NCBI GenBank assembly: GCA_018265615.1 | Contig: JABLYX010000001.1 | Coordinates: 124,001 to 188,000 of the forward strand | Source of the DNA: Lentisphaeria bacterium | GTDB taxonomy: Bacteria > Verrucomicrobiota > Lentisphaeria > Victivallales > Victivallaceae | Reading direction: 5' to 3' | Length of the DNA: 64,000 bases | Position numbers and translations under genes: made by a program | Shown here: positions 50,575-59,925 of the stretch, in pieces | Layout: each line of letters starts with the position of its first letter | Numbering within the stretch: position 1 is the stretch's first letter | The notes under the pieces: generated by a model | Database searches by the model: none | Seen by the model: the letters and a program-made list of their open reading frames with translations, nothing else | Told to the model about the DNA's origin: nothing

Positions 50575-51449
50575 CACTCTCCGCATACGGCTGGGAAGCG
50601 GCCGTCTCTCCGCAATACGGCGCGAATCTTTACCGCCTTGCGTTCAACGGGTTCGAACTCCTTCACACGCCGCCGCGCGAGGAGACGCTTGCGGAATCGC
50701 CGTTCCTCTACGGCTTTCCTGTGCTTTTCCCGCCGAACCGGATCGGCGGCGGCGCCTTCAGGTTCGAAGGCGCGGAATACCGGCTCCCGCTGAACGAACC
50801 GTTGCGCGGCAACCACTTGCACGGTATCGCTTACGATGTGCCCTGGGAGGTCCTTTCCGCCGATTCCGGGTTCGCTGAGCTTGCGATGACTTTCGATGAA
50901 AGGCGCGGAGAATTCGCCGGGTTCCCGTTTCCGTTCCGTCTGAGGCTCTCCTGCCGCCTGCGGCCCGGCCGGGTGGAGCAGCTCCTGACGGTGGAGAACC
51001 GGGGAGAGCGGAACATGCCGTGCATGGCCGGGTTTCACACGGCGTTCAACATGCCGCGCCGGGTCCGGTTCGATGCGGGCGACCGCCGCTGGGAAGTCGG
51101 CCCGCCGCGCTTCCTGCCGACCGGAAACCTCGTGCCGTACGACGCGGTCGATCCGCGGACATGGCTGGACCCGGATGCGCAGCGCATTTCGATGCAGTTC
51201 CCCGCTGCTCCGGGAGTTCACGCCGCGGAGCTTGAGTACGATGGGCTCCGCATCCGTTACGAGGTTGATGAAAAATACCGCAACTGGTGCGTCTGGAACC
51301 GGGAAGCCGGCAGCGGCTTCCTCTGCCCCGAGCCGATGAGCTGCATCACGAACGCGGTCAATCTGAACCTGCCGCCGGAAAAGAGCGGGCTCCTGTCGCT
51401 GGCCCCCGGCGGGGAGTGCGCATTCCGCTCGGCCGTCATTGTCCGGTAG
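50568..51449 (+). CDS. Aldose 1-epimerase-family protein
   Basis: 293 aa, cytoplasmic. Galactose mutarotase-like blocks: SPQYGANLYRLAFNGFELLH, LYGFPVLFPPNRIGGGAFRF, and the conserved His region LRGNHLHGIAYDVPW. A second block (HTAFNMPRRV) and the C-terminal FLCPEPMSCITNAVN carry further active-site-like residues. It interconverts sugar anomers; sugar specificity is unknown. Co-translated with the DeoR regulator. It converges on the esterase gene with a 14-base overlap. Confidence 0.88.
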   Translation: MLTLSAYGWEAAVSPQYGANLYRLAFNGFELLHTPPREETLAESPFLYGFPVLFPPNRIGGGAFRFEGAEYRLPLNEPLRGNHLHGIAYDVPWEVLSADSGFAELAMTFDERRGEFAGFPFPFRLRLSCRLRPGRVEQLLTVENRGERNMPCMAGFHTAFNMPRRVRFDAGDRRWEVGPPRFLPTGNLVPYDAVDPRTWLDPDAQRISMQFPAAPGVHAAELEYDGLRIRYEVDEKYRNWCVWNREAGSGFLCPEPMSCITNAVNLNLPPEKSGLLSLAPGGECAFRSAVIVR

Positions 51450-52158
51450 CCGCCCGGGCCTGCGAGAACAGCCACTCCCGCAGGCCCGGGTGTTCATAGG
51501 CGAAATCCCAGGCGTTGTGCTCGACATCGGGAAACTCCGTATACCGGACTCTCCCCCCCGCCTCCTGCAGCGCCCTTACGAGCCGCCGGGAATTTTCCAC
51601 AGAGACCGCTTTGTCCTTCGCTCCATGAAATGCCCAGACCGGCAGGTGTGCGATTTCCGGCATAAGCCGGACGTCGCCTCCGCCGCACAGCGGAACTGCC
51701 GCTGCGAATAAATCGGGACGCCGGGTGATGATGTCCCAGGTTGCCGCTCCTCCCAGCGACTGGCCGTTTACATAGATCCGCGCCGGATCGACCGGTTGCG
51801 ACTGCATCAGGGATTCCAGCAGCTCGAGCGCGGACCGCAGGTGAGGAGTCGGGTCGTCGGGGCGGATATGGCTGGAATTCCCGGGGATGTCAATATCCAC
51901 CCACCGTTTTTCCGGCGGCAACTGCGGTGCGAGAATGAAGAACGGATGTCCCTCCTGCCACTCCCGCCCCGCAAAGCGGAGCGCCTGTCCGAGCTGTCGC
52001 TCGTTATCGCGGCCGCGGCTTCCGGCGCCGTGAAAATGAAGCATCAGGGGATAATATTTTCCCGGCTCCGTTTCCGGGCTATACAGCCGGTATGGGAGCA
52101 AGGTCCCATCTGAAGAGCGCCAGACGCCCGCCTCAAAACCGTTTATATTCTCTTTCAC
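51436..52158 (-). CDS. Alpha/beta-hydrolase esterase (phospholipase/carboxylesterase type)
   Basis: 240 aa. Motifs in order: oxyanion region YYPLMLHFHGAGSRGRDNER, nucleophile elbow YVNGQSLGGAATW with Ser at about 134, acid PVWAFHGAKDKAVSVENSRR, and catalytic His in FPDVEHNAWDFAY. There is no signal peptide; this contrasts with secreted esterases of the same family. It directly follows the large glycosidase gene (two bases apart), so it may deacylate the same polysaccharide fragments. Confidence 0.85.
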   Translation of the reverse strand: MKENINGFEAGVWRSSDGTLLPYRLYSPETEPGKYYPLMLHFHGAGSRGRDNERQLGQALRFAGREWQEGHPFFILAPQLPPEKRWVDIDIPGNSSHIRPDDPTPHLRSALELLESLMQSQPVDPARIYVNGQSLGGAATWDIITRRPDLFAAAVPLCGGGDVRLMPEIAHLPVWAFHGAKDKAVSVENSRRLVRALQEAGGRVRYTEFPDVEHNAWDFAYEHPGLREWLFSQARAATGQ

Positions 52159-52160
52159 GC

Positions 52161-55100
52161 TTACTCTCCTTTGACCAATTCGTAGACGGCGACCGCTCCG
52201 TCCTGTGTAAAATTGTCCGCAATGAAACCATATCTCCCGTGTCCCGCATCGCCAAGCGGAAGTTCTGATTTCCGGCGGCCGTCGAAATCACAGGCGTAGA
52301 GCCGCGCCGGAGCATTGAGTCCCAGTGTGATTTCCGCGGCATTTCGCCGCATCAGAAGCGGGAGCGTGCCCCACTCTTCGATTTGCGTCATTTCGGGGGA
52401 GGAGAACCGCATTGCGGTGTTCTTTGTCTCAGTCAGGTGCAGCAGGAGGATCCGGGAACTGTCGGCAAGCGCTTTCCCGTCCCTCGCGGCAATCAGGACC
52501 GCACAGGCCCCGCCCCGACTCCTGACCGTTGCGAAGCTGCCGCGGAGCTCTCCTCCCGGAGGAAGCAGAAATCCTTCGCTGCGTGGTGTTACGGCCTGAA
52601 AGGCGTTCTGCTTCTGCATCAGCAGGAGTTCCCCGGTAGAACTTTTGAATACCGCGTTTTCAAGGTCGGCGCCGCGAAGGCCGGGGATGTTCCGGGCCCG
52701 CATCTGCTTCAGCGTTTCCGCCACGGAGGCGCACGCCGTCTGCGGCAGCGGTGATTCCGTCGTCTTGTCGCCGGGCAGTGTAAGGAGGCTCCGGGCGTCA
52801 GCCGGAACGGCACGGGCGTCAAAAACCGTTCCGGTCCGGCCGATCAGCCCGAGACGCTGGATCACCTGCGGAAAAAAGCGTGGATACTCCGCGTCGAAAC
52901 AGCGTCGGGGGTTCATCAACAACGGGTAGCTCACTTCGGAAACAGCCACATCGCCGCGCAGAAAGAAGAGCGCCCCCGCCCGTTCCGACAGCGAACGGAG
53001 CGGATCCGCCGCGACATCGTAGAACTTCATCGGACTCGCATCCGCCTCCACGCGCGACTCGGGGTGGGAGTACGCGAAGCGACAGAGCATTCCGTAATCC
53101 TGCAGCGCCGCATAAGCGCCGTTCAGAAATGCGCCCTCCACGGCATACGGATTCGGATTGACGTAATCCCACTCCGTGACGGCGAACGGTTTGCCGAAAA
53201 TCCGGGTCGGGAACATCGCGGCGATGCCCTGCGCCCCGAAGCCGATCGAACTCGATGCGGAAACGGTAGCCCTCCCCTTCCCGGAAAATTGCGGATGCCC
53301 CCAATAAGAGTGGTTGTCCACGACATCACAGCGTTCGCGCAGGAGGGTCAATGGGATTTCACTCACAAAATTCTGGTCGCTCAACAGGGCGCGTACGCCG
53401 CGTTTGCGCAGGAATGCGGATGTGCGGTCGAACCATCGGCCGTGAACGGCTGCAAGAAAACTGTCGGACGGCGCTTCCGTTTCCGCCTTTCCTCGGGCCC
53501 GTTCGAATTCGTGCTTTACGGATTCACTGCGTCCGGCAAGGTGAAAGATCGTATTTTCATTTACGAGATTGATGAGAACCAGTGCGGGATCATCTTTCCA
53601 GGCGATTCCCGTATAAGGATTCACATGGTCCAGAAGCGAAGCTGCGAACGTTTCGAAATTTCGTTGGAGTCCTTCGTTCAGGAACAGCAGCGCCTTGTAT
53701 TCGTGGATCGGCAGCTTCCGGTCGAAGCCCGGAACCTCGCCGGGTTCCGGCGTCCGCAGGGAGCAGAGGTCGATCGTCAGGTAGATCCCGCGTTTCCGGC
53801 ATTCGGCGGCCAGATAGTCGAGGCGGTCAAGCCGTTCGGGATCGAGTCGGGTGGACACGTTTCCTTTCCTGTCGGCCAGCATCATATCGAAGTGGTGCAG
53901 CCGCAGCAGGTTGTATCCCATCGCCGCGAGATCATCGCACATGCGGTCGACGAACTGTTTTTTCATGAAATTCGTTCCCCAGCAGACGTTCGTCCCCCAG
54001 AAGCGCACTCTTTCTCCTGGGCGCTTTTCAAACTCGAGCCGCCCGCCGGAGCTCTTCAGAAAACCGTATTTTCCGGCCGGCGCGTCGAGCAGGCCGCTGA
54101 AATCGATGATGGATCCGCGTTGCACGTCGCGCGGCGGCGCAATCGGTCGCCACAAGGCATTTTCCTGAAATTCAAGCGATTCCGTCTTGCGGGGCTCAAT
54201 GTCCGCATCGGTCAGCGTCGCGCCGACGATCATCCAGACCGCAGACCCGGTTCCCCTGAACCGGATCCGGCGAACCGGCTTTCCTTTCAGGCGGAACCGG
54301 GTCGCATAGAGTCCGACGGGAGAGCTCTCATTCCTGCCGCTCCATGCAACCGCCGCTTCGGGCAGCGGCTGCGGAGACCAGAAATTGCCGCTCTCGCTGC
54401 CGTTTCTCAGAATATGGGATTCCGCTGCACCGTCCGCATATTCGACGGTGACCCTGCCGATTTCTCCTCCCGGAGCGGGCGGCCACGCCGCCGCATTCAG
54501 CAAAATCAGATGTTTCGCCCTCTCTCCGCCCGCCGGGACGAGAGCTTCATCCGGGAATGAACCGCGGCTTCGGCTGAGAACGATTACGGACCTGCCGCCG
54601 TTCGACCCGGGATCCACGACGTCGAAGCTGACACCGGCAAGCCGCTGCCGTCCGACCGGCATCGGCCTCAGATCATTGTCCGGCCCTTGGTCGCTCCAAC
54701 CGCCCTGCTCGTCGCCGGCGACCTCGTCCCGGAATCCCATGTTCGCGGCGGCACGGAGATCGAGCATCTTCTCCGCATACGGAACAAACTGCATGCGGCA
54801 CAGGAAACTCGCCTTCCGGAGCATTCCGCCGCCGGGACGAAAGCGGAGACGGAGTTCCCACACGCCGCTGCCGAATTTCCTGTTGTCCTGCAGCATCGCG
54901 GCGAACGGTCCGGAGACGGTCAGCGTGCCGGAACGGAGCGGGATCCGCACCTTGTTCTCCGCCGGGAGTTTCAACTGCAAATTGCGCATGTAATCGGAAT
55001 CGTCAAACTCGCGGCCGAATGCCTCGTTTTTCCCGTTGAAGAAGATTCCACGCTCCTGCCGGGCCGCAATCGGCAGGGAAACTGCAAGATCAAGCCCTTT

Positions 55101-55448
55101 GCTTTCAATTCCGGATGTGGAGGAGAGACGGAGATCGAGTTCCGCCTCGTCACCGTCGAGCCGGACGGCTTCCGTATAAGAGAATACGCCTCCCCTGACG
55201 CTGAAGCTCCCCATGCGCACCTGTTCGCCGCGTTCATTCGTCACGGCGTTTTCGCCGGAAAATGAAACGCTTCGTTCGGATTGCTCCGTCGGACTCCAAT
55301 TCGCATCGCGGTGAATGATGCGGAACGTCACTTCCCCGGCACGCAATGCCCCATCAGGCTGAAGGGAGAAAAACTTCCCGGCGCTTCCGGCTGCGGTGGC
55401 CAGCAGCACGGCGGTAATTCCGGCAGACAGCTTTTTCATCGCGGACAT
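52161..55448 (-). CDS. Large secreted glycoside hydrolase, clan GH-A barrel with N-terminal beta domains
   Basis: 1095 aa from ATG at 55448, two bases after the pseudopilin stop. Signal peptide KKLSAGITAVLLATAAGSAG. Residues 25-430 are beta-sandwich domains. A TIM barrel follows from about 470 (VRFWGTNVCWGTNFMKKQFV, NLLRLHHFDMMLADRKG). Acid/base Glu631 lies in NLVNENT and probable nucleophile Glu759 in AVTEWDY, the GH-A arrangement of GH5/GH42-like enzymes. The family number and substrate are not clear. A decayed relative is at 20901-23198. It forms a tight unit with the pseudopilin before it and the esterase after it. Confidence 0.8.
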   Translation of the reverse strand: MSAMKKLSAGITAVLLATAAGSAGKFFSLQPDGALRAGEVTFRIIHRDANWSPTEQSERSVSFSGENAVTNERGEQVRMGSFSVRGGVFSYTEAVRLDGDEAELDLRLSSTSGIESKGLDLAVSLPIAARQERGIFFNGKNEAFGREFDDSDYMRNLQLKLPAENKVRIPLRSGTLTVSGPFAAMLQDNRKFGSGVWELRLRFRPGGGMLRKASFLCRMQFVPYAEKMLDLRAAANMGFRDEVAGDEQGGWSDQGPDNDLRPMPVGRQRLAGVSFDVVDPGSNGGRSVIVLSRSRGSFPDEALVPAGGERAKHLILLNAAAWPPAPGGEIGRVTVEYADGAAESHILRNGSESGNFWSPQPLPEAAVAWSGRNESSPVGLYATRFRLKGKPVRRIRFRGTGSAVWMIVGATLTDADIEPRKTESLEFQENALWRPIAPPRDVQRGSIIDFSGLLDAPAGKYGFLKSSGGRLEFEKRPGERVRFWGTNVCWGTNFMKKQFVDRMCDDLAAMGYNLLRLHHFDMMLADRKGNVSTRLDPERLDRLDYLAAECRKRGIYLTIDLCSLRTPEPGEVPGFDRKLPIHEYKALLFLNEGLQRNFETFAASLLDHVNPYTGIAWKDDPALVLINLVNENTIFHLAGRSESVKHEFERARGKAETEAPSDSFLAAVHGRWFDRTSAFLRKRGVRALLSDQNFVSEIPLTLLRERCDVVDNHSYWGHPQFSGKGRATVSASSSIGFGAQGIAAMFPTRIFGKPFAVTEWDYVNPNPYAVEGAFLNGAYAALQDYGMLCRFAYSHPESRVEADASPMKFYDVAADPLRSLSERAGALFFLRGDVAVSEVSYPLLMNPRRCFDAEYPRFFPQVIQRLGLIGRTGTVFDARAVPADARSLLTLPGDKTTESPLPQTACASVAETLKQMRARNIPGLRGADLENAVFKSSTGELLLMQKQNAFQAVTPRSEGFLLPPGGELRGSFATVRSRGGACAVLIAARDGKALADSSRILLLHLTETKNTAMRFSSPEMTQIEEWGTLPLLMRRNAAEITLGLNAPARLYACDFDGRRKSELPLGDAGHGRYGFIADNFTQDGAVAVYELVKGE

Positions 55449-55449
55449 G

Positions 55450-56157
55450 TCATTGCTCCGCCCAGAAGACGCCGGCGCCGCCCGCGACATCCTTACTCTC
55501 CGGAATCCGGGCCCGGGAAAGAAATCCCGCGTGACCGTCGGCGTAAGCGATATTCGCCCCCTTGTCGCCGCTGCCATGGCGGAACAGGCCGAAGGCGTCG
55601 CCGGAAATCATATCGTCGCGGTTCATGCCGCAATCCCATTTGTACTGTCCGCGCTTGTCGATGTCGAAGAGCATCGCCCGTACCGACGGCAGCCGGACAT
55701 CGGAGAGTTTGCGGATCTTGTGCGAACCGGCCCAGAGCCCGTCCTGGATGCTCGTGAAATGGTAATTGCTGCCGTAGTGCTGCGTATAATACTCATAGCT
55801 CCGGTGGGTCGGAATCGTGGAAGGGCAGCGGAAGATTCCGCGCGGCTGCCAGCCGTTCCCGCTGTCGAGATGGCAGGCGTTCTCGTAACGGACCTGCGGC
55901 ATGCAGCAGCGCATCAGCGCATCCTGCCAACGCCCGCCTTTGCTGCCTATGTTTCCGTCGAAAGCCGGAATGAGGCCGCGGCTGTCATCGATATACTGCA
56001 GCATATAGAAGCCGACCTGCTTGAGATTGTTCAGGCAGGTCGTATCGCGCGCCCGGCTGCGCGCCTGCTGCAGCGCGGGCAGCAGCATGGCGGCCAGTAC
56101 CGCAATGATTGCGATTACGACGAGGAGCTCGATCAATGTAAAAATATTTTTCCGCAT
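55450..56157 (-). CDS. Type II secretion-like pseudopilin
   Basis: 235 aa. Prepilin start RKNIFTLIELLVVIAIIAVL with Glu at mature position 5, then LPALQQARSRARDTTCLNNL. The globular part ends GANIAYADGHAGFLSRARI, the family-typical ADGH motif. It is the first gene of a leftward unit with the large glycosidase; only two bases separate this stop from the next start, implying translational coupling. Probably membrane-bound or pseudopilus-assembled after prepilin peptidase cleavage. Confidence 0.9.
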   Translation of the reverse strand: MRKNIFTLIELLVVIAIIAVLAAMLLPALQQARSRARDTTCLNNLKQVGFYMLQYIDDSRGLIPAFDGNIGSKGGRWQDALMRCCMPQVRYENACHLDSGNGWQPRGIFRCPSTIPTHRSYEYYTQHYGSNYHFTSIQDGLWAGSHKIRKLSDVRLPSVRAMLFDIDKRGQYKWDCGMNRDDMISGDAFGLFRHGSGDKGANIAYADGHAGFLSRARIPESKDVAGGAGVFWAEQ

Positions 56158-56406
56158 GACATCCTCCGTTGTTGCGTTTACATAATTATACCATAGCCGG
56201 CGAAAAAAGCCAATAGACAGAAAATCTAAATGTTTGTCATTTTATATCGCAGAATACTCCGGTTCCGATCACGGCGGTTCCTGTGGGAAAAACGGGATTT
56301 TTTAAGCGGACGGATTGCATTTATCCGGATCGGGCGCTATCTTGACTGCTGATCGACGGAAAATCCGTTCATTAGATATTTTATCCAAAAAAACAGAGGG
56401 TTTATC

Positions 56407-57252
56407 ATGCAGCTTTTCGTATCTCCGGGCCGGAACAGCACGGCCCGGGAGCCGGTCGACCTGCCGCTGCGGCTCGTCGACGTCGGCACGACCGTTCTGG
56501 CGGAGGGGGAAGAGAGCACCGGCAGCGGCTTTCTGAAGGAGTTCGTCGAAATCGTCTGGGTCGTTTCCGGCGCCGGCGACGCACTGCTTTACGACAAGGC
56601 GTTTCCGCTGCGGCCCAACGATGTGTTCTATTACATGCCGGGCGAGGATCACCTGCAGCGCTGCCTGTCGGGAAAGATGGCGTGGCGCTGGGTCTGCTTT
56701 GACGGCCCGCTTGCGACCGCAGTCATGAGCTCCTATCGTTATCCCCGGCTGCAGCAGGCGTCGCTGCCCTGTCCGACCGGGCTCTTCGATGAGATTGCGG
56801 CCGGGATCAACTCCGACAGTCCGATCGAACAGGGACTCCTTGTCGGAAAGCTCCTGATGATCCTCGCTATGGCGAACGGCAGCCGGCGCCGGACGCGCCA
56901 CCCGAATCCGGTCATCGACCGGATTTTGCAGTTCCTCGATGGAAACCTCTCGAATCCGGAGCTGAATATCACGATGATTGCGGACAGCGTCGGCGTGCCG
57001 CGTTCGACGCTGTTGAAGCTCTTTTCCGACGAGCTTGGAATTTCGCTGGGGCGCTACATCCGTTCGCTCCGCTATCACCATGCGCTCGATTTGCTGCGCA
57101 GCACGGAGTTGCCGGTCGGCGAAATCGCGAACCGGTGCGGATATGCCGAATTGACCTCGTTCTCCCGGCTGATTCGCCGCGGAACCGGCATGTCGCCGCA
57201 GGAGTGCAGGAGAACGAGGCATGAGCCGATTCCGCTTTCCCGCGAAAAATGA
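56407..57252 (+). CDS. AraC-family transcriptional regulator
   Basis: 281 aa. An N-terminal cupin-type sensor (EIVWVVSGAGDALLYDKAFP, NDVFYYMPGEDHLQRCL) and a C-terminal double HTH at about 185-275 (LNITMIADSVGVPRSTLLKL, FSDELGISLGRYIRSLRYHH, VGEIANRCGYAELTSFSRLI). The AraC consensus GYxxxSxFSRxFxRxxGxSP is recognisable as GYAELTSFSRLIRRGTGMSP. Upstream, CGGAT-TGCATTT-ATCCG (56311-56327) is a possible operator. It is followed by the NCS1-type permease, which it may control. Confidence 0.9.
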   Translation: MQLFVSPGRNSTAREPVDLPLRLVDVGTTVLAEGEESTGSGFLKEFVEIVWVVSGAGDALLYDKAFPLRPNDVFYYMPGEDHLQRCLSGKMAWRWVCFDGPLATAVMSSYRYPRLQQASLPCPTGLFDEIAAGINSDSPIEQGLLVGKLLMILAMANGSRRRTRHPNPVIDRILQFLDGNLSNPELNITMIADSVGVPRSTLLKLFSDELGISLGRYIRSLRYHHALDLLRSTELPVGEIANRCGYAELTSFSRLIRRGTGMSPQECRRTRHEPIPLSREK

Positions 57253-57324
57253 GCTTGACGAAACGGAAATGCGGAAGTATCTTAGCAAAGAGGTATTTCA
57301 ATCCATATATGAAGGAGGCTTCGC

Positions 57325-58776
57325 ATGGCAGGATCCGTTGTTACCGAAGAGGAGCTGCGGGACGACAGTTTCGGCGTGCCGGACGGGGAGTTTGAACGCG
57401 AACCCGTCCCGAAACGCGCGCTGCTCGGCTTCAAATCATTTGTCGGCATGTATGCCGGGGAACATTGCGCGGGGACCGAACTCATGCTCGGCCCCCTTTT
57501 CGTCGCGTCGGGCGTCAGCGCATTCGACGTGCTGGTCGGGCTGCTGGTCGGGAATTTGCTCGCGGTGCTGAGCTGGGTGTTCCTGACGGCGCCCATTGCG
57601 ACGAAGTTCCGGCTGACGCTCTACTACCAGCTCGAAAAAATCTGCGGGCGCAAGCTGGTCGTCCTCTACAACCTCGCGAACGGCATCATGTTCTGTTTCC
57701 TCGCCGGCGCGATGGTGACGGTCAGCGCAACCGCATTCGGCATCTGGTTCAAATTCCCGATGCCGGGCCTCTCCGACCTGATGCCGAACAGCATCGGCTG
57801 GTGCGTGACGACGCTGCTGACCGGAACCGTGATCGCCTGGGTGGCCGCGGCCGGGTACCGCACCGTCGCAAAAATTGCGAACATCGCATCGCCGTGGATG
57901 GTGCTGATGTTTTTCGCATTCGGATTCGTCGCATTCCGGGAATTCCTGAATGTGAGCGGTTTCCGGATCGACGGCCTCGCTTCGCTCTGGGAGTTCGCAA
58001 ACACCGAACTCTGGCGCGGCGGCGACCCGCTGCCGGGGCAGGTCAAGTTCACGCTCTGGCACGTGATCTTCTTCTCGTGGTTCTGCAACATCGCGATGAA
58101 CATCGGCATGGCCGACCTGACCGTGCTGCGCTTCGCGAAAAAACCGTGGTACGCGGTTGCGACGGCCGGCGGCGTCTATCTCGGACACTTCGTCGCATGG
58201 CTCAGCGCATCGCTGCTTTTCGCGCTGCAGCTGAGGTTGAACCCGGCCGACAACGCCGTGCTTCCGGGGCCGATGACCTACCGCGCCTGCGGCGTCGCCG
58301 GGCTCATCTGCGTCATCATGGCCGGATGGACCACCGCGAACCCGACGATCTACCGGGCGGGACTCGCGTTCCAGGCGATCGTGCCGAAGGCCTCGCGCTT
58401 CAAAGTCACGTTCGCAACCGGCATGATCGCGGCAGTCGCGGGGATGTTCCCGGCGTTCGCGATGAAGCTGCTCGATTTTGTGGCGCTTTACGGCATGGTC
58501 CTGATGCCGATGGGGGCCGTGATCTTTGCGGACTTCTATCTCATGAAGCCGCTCGGGCTGCAGAGCTTCTATGCAGAGAAAAGCATGATCTCCTTCAATC
58601 CCGCCGCCGGGGCCGCCTGGATCCTGACCATGCTGCTCTGCTGGGGTCTGGTTGCGTTCGCGGGGATACAGATCTACTTCGTAAGCCTGCCGGGCTGGTT
58701 CATCGCGGTGGCGCTCTATCTCATCATCAGCAAATTCATTCAGAAGCCGGAGGTGCTCCATGAAAAAGTTCGATAA
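57325..58776 (+). CDS. NCS1-type (cytosine/purine permease-like) transporter
   Basis: 483 aa with about twelve hydrophobic segments. Helix 1 region FKSFVGMYAGEHCAGTELML, then LLVGNLLAVLSWVFLTAPIA and KFRLTLYYQLEKICGRKLVV, and the mid-protein block SWFCNIAMNIGMADLTVLRF. These are like NCS1 nucleobase:cation symporters in length and layout. Within a mannosidase operon a sugar or glycoside substrate is possible. The 3' end overlaps the next small gene by 17 bases. Confidence 0.75.
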   Translation: MAGSVVTEEELRDDSFGVPDGEFEREPVPKRALLGFKSFVGMYAGEHCAGTELMLGPLFVASGVSAFDVLVGLLVGNLLAVLSWVFLTAPIATKFRLTLYYQLEKICGRKLVVLYNLANGIMFCFLAGAMVTVSATAFGIWFKFPMPGLSDLMPNSIGWCVTTLLTGTVIAWVAAAGYRTVAKIANIASPWMVLMFFAFGFVAFREFLNVSGFRIDGLASLWEFANTELWRGGDPLPGQVKFTLWHVIFFSWFCNIAMNIGMADLTVLRFAKKPWYAVATAGGVYLGHFVAWLSASLLFALQLRLNPADNAVLPGPMTYRACGVAGLICVIMAGWTTANPTIYRAGLAFQAIVPKASRFKVTFATGMIAAVAGMFPAFAMKLLDFVALYGMVLMPMGAVIFADFYLMKPLGLQSFYAEKSMISFNPAAGAAWILTMLLCWGLVAFAGIQIYFVSLPGWFIAVALYLIISKFIQKPEVLHEKVR

Positions 58777-58957
58777 GATCCTGCGGCCGGCTGCCTGCGC
58801 GGTCTCGTTCCTGGCGCTGGCCGGAGTCGTCCTGCCGGTCGCGTTCTACTGTTTCAATGCGATCGAACTTGCGCCGATGAAGCATTGGCTCTTTGCCGCG
58901 ACGGTCGTCTGGTTCATCGCCACGCCGTTCTGGATGGAGCGCGAAAAGCAGCAGTGA
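58760..58957 (+). CDS. Small two-helix membrane protein coupled to the NCS1 permease
   Basis: 65 aa: basic start MKKFDKILRP, helix 1 (CAVSFLALAGVVLPVAFYCF), helix 2 (WLFAATVVWFIATPFWM) and a charged end (EREKQQ). It starts inside the permease gene and ends overlapping the next AraC start (GTGA), so all three are translationally coupled. Probably an accessory subunit of the transporter; no family recognised. Confidence 0.65.
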   Translation: MKKFDKILRPAACAVSFLALAGVVLPVAFYCFNAIELAPMKHWLFAATVVWFIATPFWMEREKQQ

Positions 58958-59826
58958 CGGAGAAGCTTACGCACCGCGACGGGTTTGACCGGACTGCGAT
59001 CATCGAAACGCTCGACGCGTTCCGGCGCATGCCGCTTGAACTTACGCTGAACTCGTTCGCGGTGATCGACGGCCACACTCAGTATGTCATTCCGCCGCAC
59101 CTGCACCGTGAATACGAGGTGATGATTCCGCTGCGGGAAAGCTACATTTCGACTCTGAACGGCCGCGAGCTCGCCGTCGTTCCCGGCGCAGTGCTGCTGA
59201 TCCAGCCCGGCGACCGCCATGAGGAGGCGTGCCGCGGCAGCTTCCGTTTTGCCGGAATCCGCTTCTGTTTCACGGATCTTCCGGGGCAGCCGTGGAGCCG
59301 CCCGCTGATCCGCCCGGAGCTCCCGCCGGAGGAGCGGATCCTGCCGCTCGGACCGGATTCGTTCCTGCAGCGGCTGCTTGGGATCATGTTGAGCGACGTG
59401 GAGTCATCGCCGGTCCGCCGCAGCACGGTCAACATTCTAGCTCAGGCGTTCGTCTGGGAGCTGCTGGCCGGAGTACCGCCCGGGCGGGTCTCCCGGGAGC
59501 TGCCGGAAGCACTTGAAAGCAACCGCTTCCTGCGGCGACTCGAAGCGCTCTTCGCAGAGCATCAGCATGGCCCCCTCCCCCCGGGGCAGATGGCGAAGGC
59601 GCTCGGGATGAGCCGCCGGGCGCTCGAATACAGGATCGGGGCCATGCTCGGAATCTCCCCGGCACGCGCGTTCCTGAACTACCGCATCCGCAGCGCCTGT
59701 ACACTGCTGAAAAACGGCTGCTCGGTCAAGGAGGCGTCCGACCGGCTCGGCTTTCCGAACCCGTTCCACTTCTCGCGGGTTTTCCGCCGCGTCACGGGCC
59801 GGCCCCCTTCCGAATTCACGGTTTGA
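58954..59826 (+). CDS. AraC-family transcriptional regulator of the mannosidase unit
   Basis: 290 aa from a GTG start that overlaps the preceding stop; upstream in-frame codons would run deep into the small membrane protein gene. The cupin sensor is at about 30-110 (QYVIPPHLHREYEVMIPLRE, VPGAVLLIQPGDRHEEAC). C-terminal HTH pair: PPGQMAKALGMSRRALEYRI and CSVKEASDRLGFPNPFHFSR, ending VFRRVTGRPPSEFTV. It probably activates the downstream alpha-mannosidase through the direct repeats at 59831-59858. Confidence 0.88.
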   Translation: MTEKLTHRDGFDRTAIIETLDAFRRMPLELTLNSFAVIDGHTQYVIPPHLHREYEVMIPLRESYISTLNGRELAVVPGAVLLIQPGDRHEEACRGSFRFAGIRFCFTDLPGQPWSRPLIRPELPPEERILPLGPDSFLQRLLGIMLSDVESSPVRRSTVNILAQAFVWELLAGVPPGRVSRELPEALESNRFLRRLEALFAEHQHGPLPPGQMAKALGMSRRALEYRIGAMLGISPARAFLNYRIRSACTLLKNGCSVKEASDRLGFPNPFHFSRVFRRVTGRPPSEFTV

Positions 59827-59830
59827 ACTA

Positions 59831-59895
59831 TTTGCGCAAACGGATATGAGGTTTGCGCGCATCCGCATTTGCTTTTCCGCTTCTCCACCTATATT
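59831..59895 (+). promoter_or_regulatory. AraC-type direct-repeat operator and promoter before GH38
   Basis: TTTGCGC occurs at 59831-59837 and 59852-59858, exactly 21 bases (two helical turns) apart, with CGGAT/ATCCG flanking. A weak -35 TTGCTT (59869-59874) and -10 TATATT (59890-59895) follow with a 15-base spacer. Operators next to a poor -35 are typical of AraC activators. Confidence 0.5.
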
Positions 59896-59925
59896 AAGAA
59901 GAAAACAAGCGGAGGAGCATGTCTG

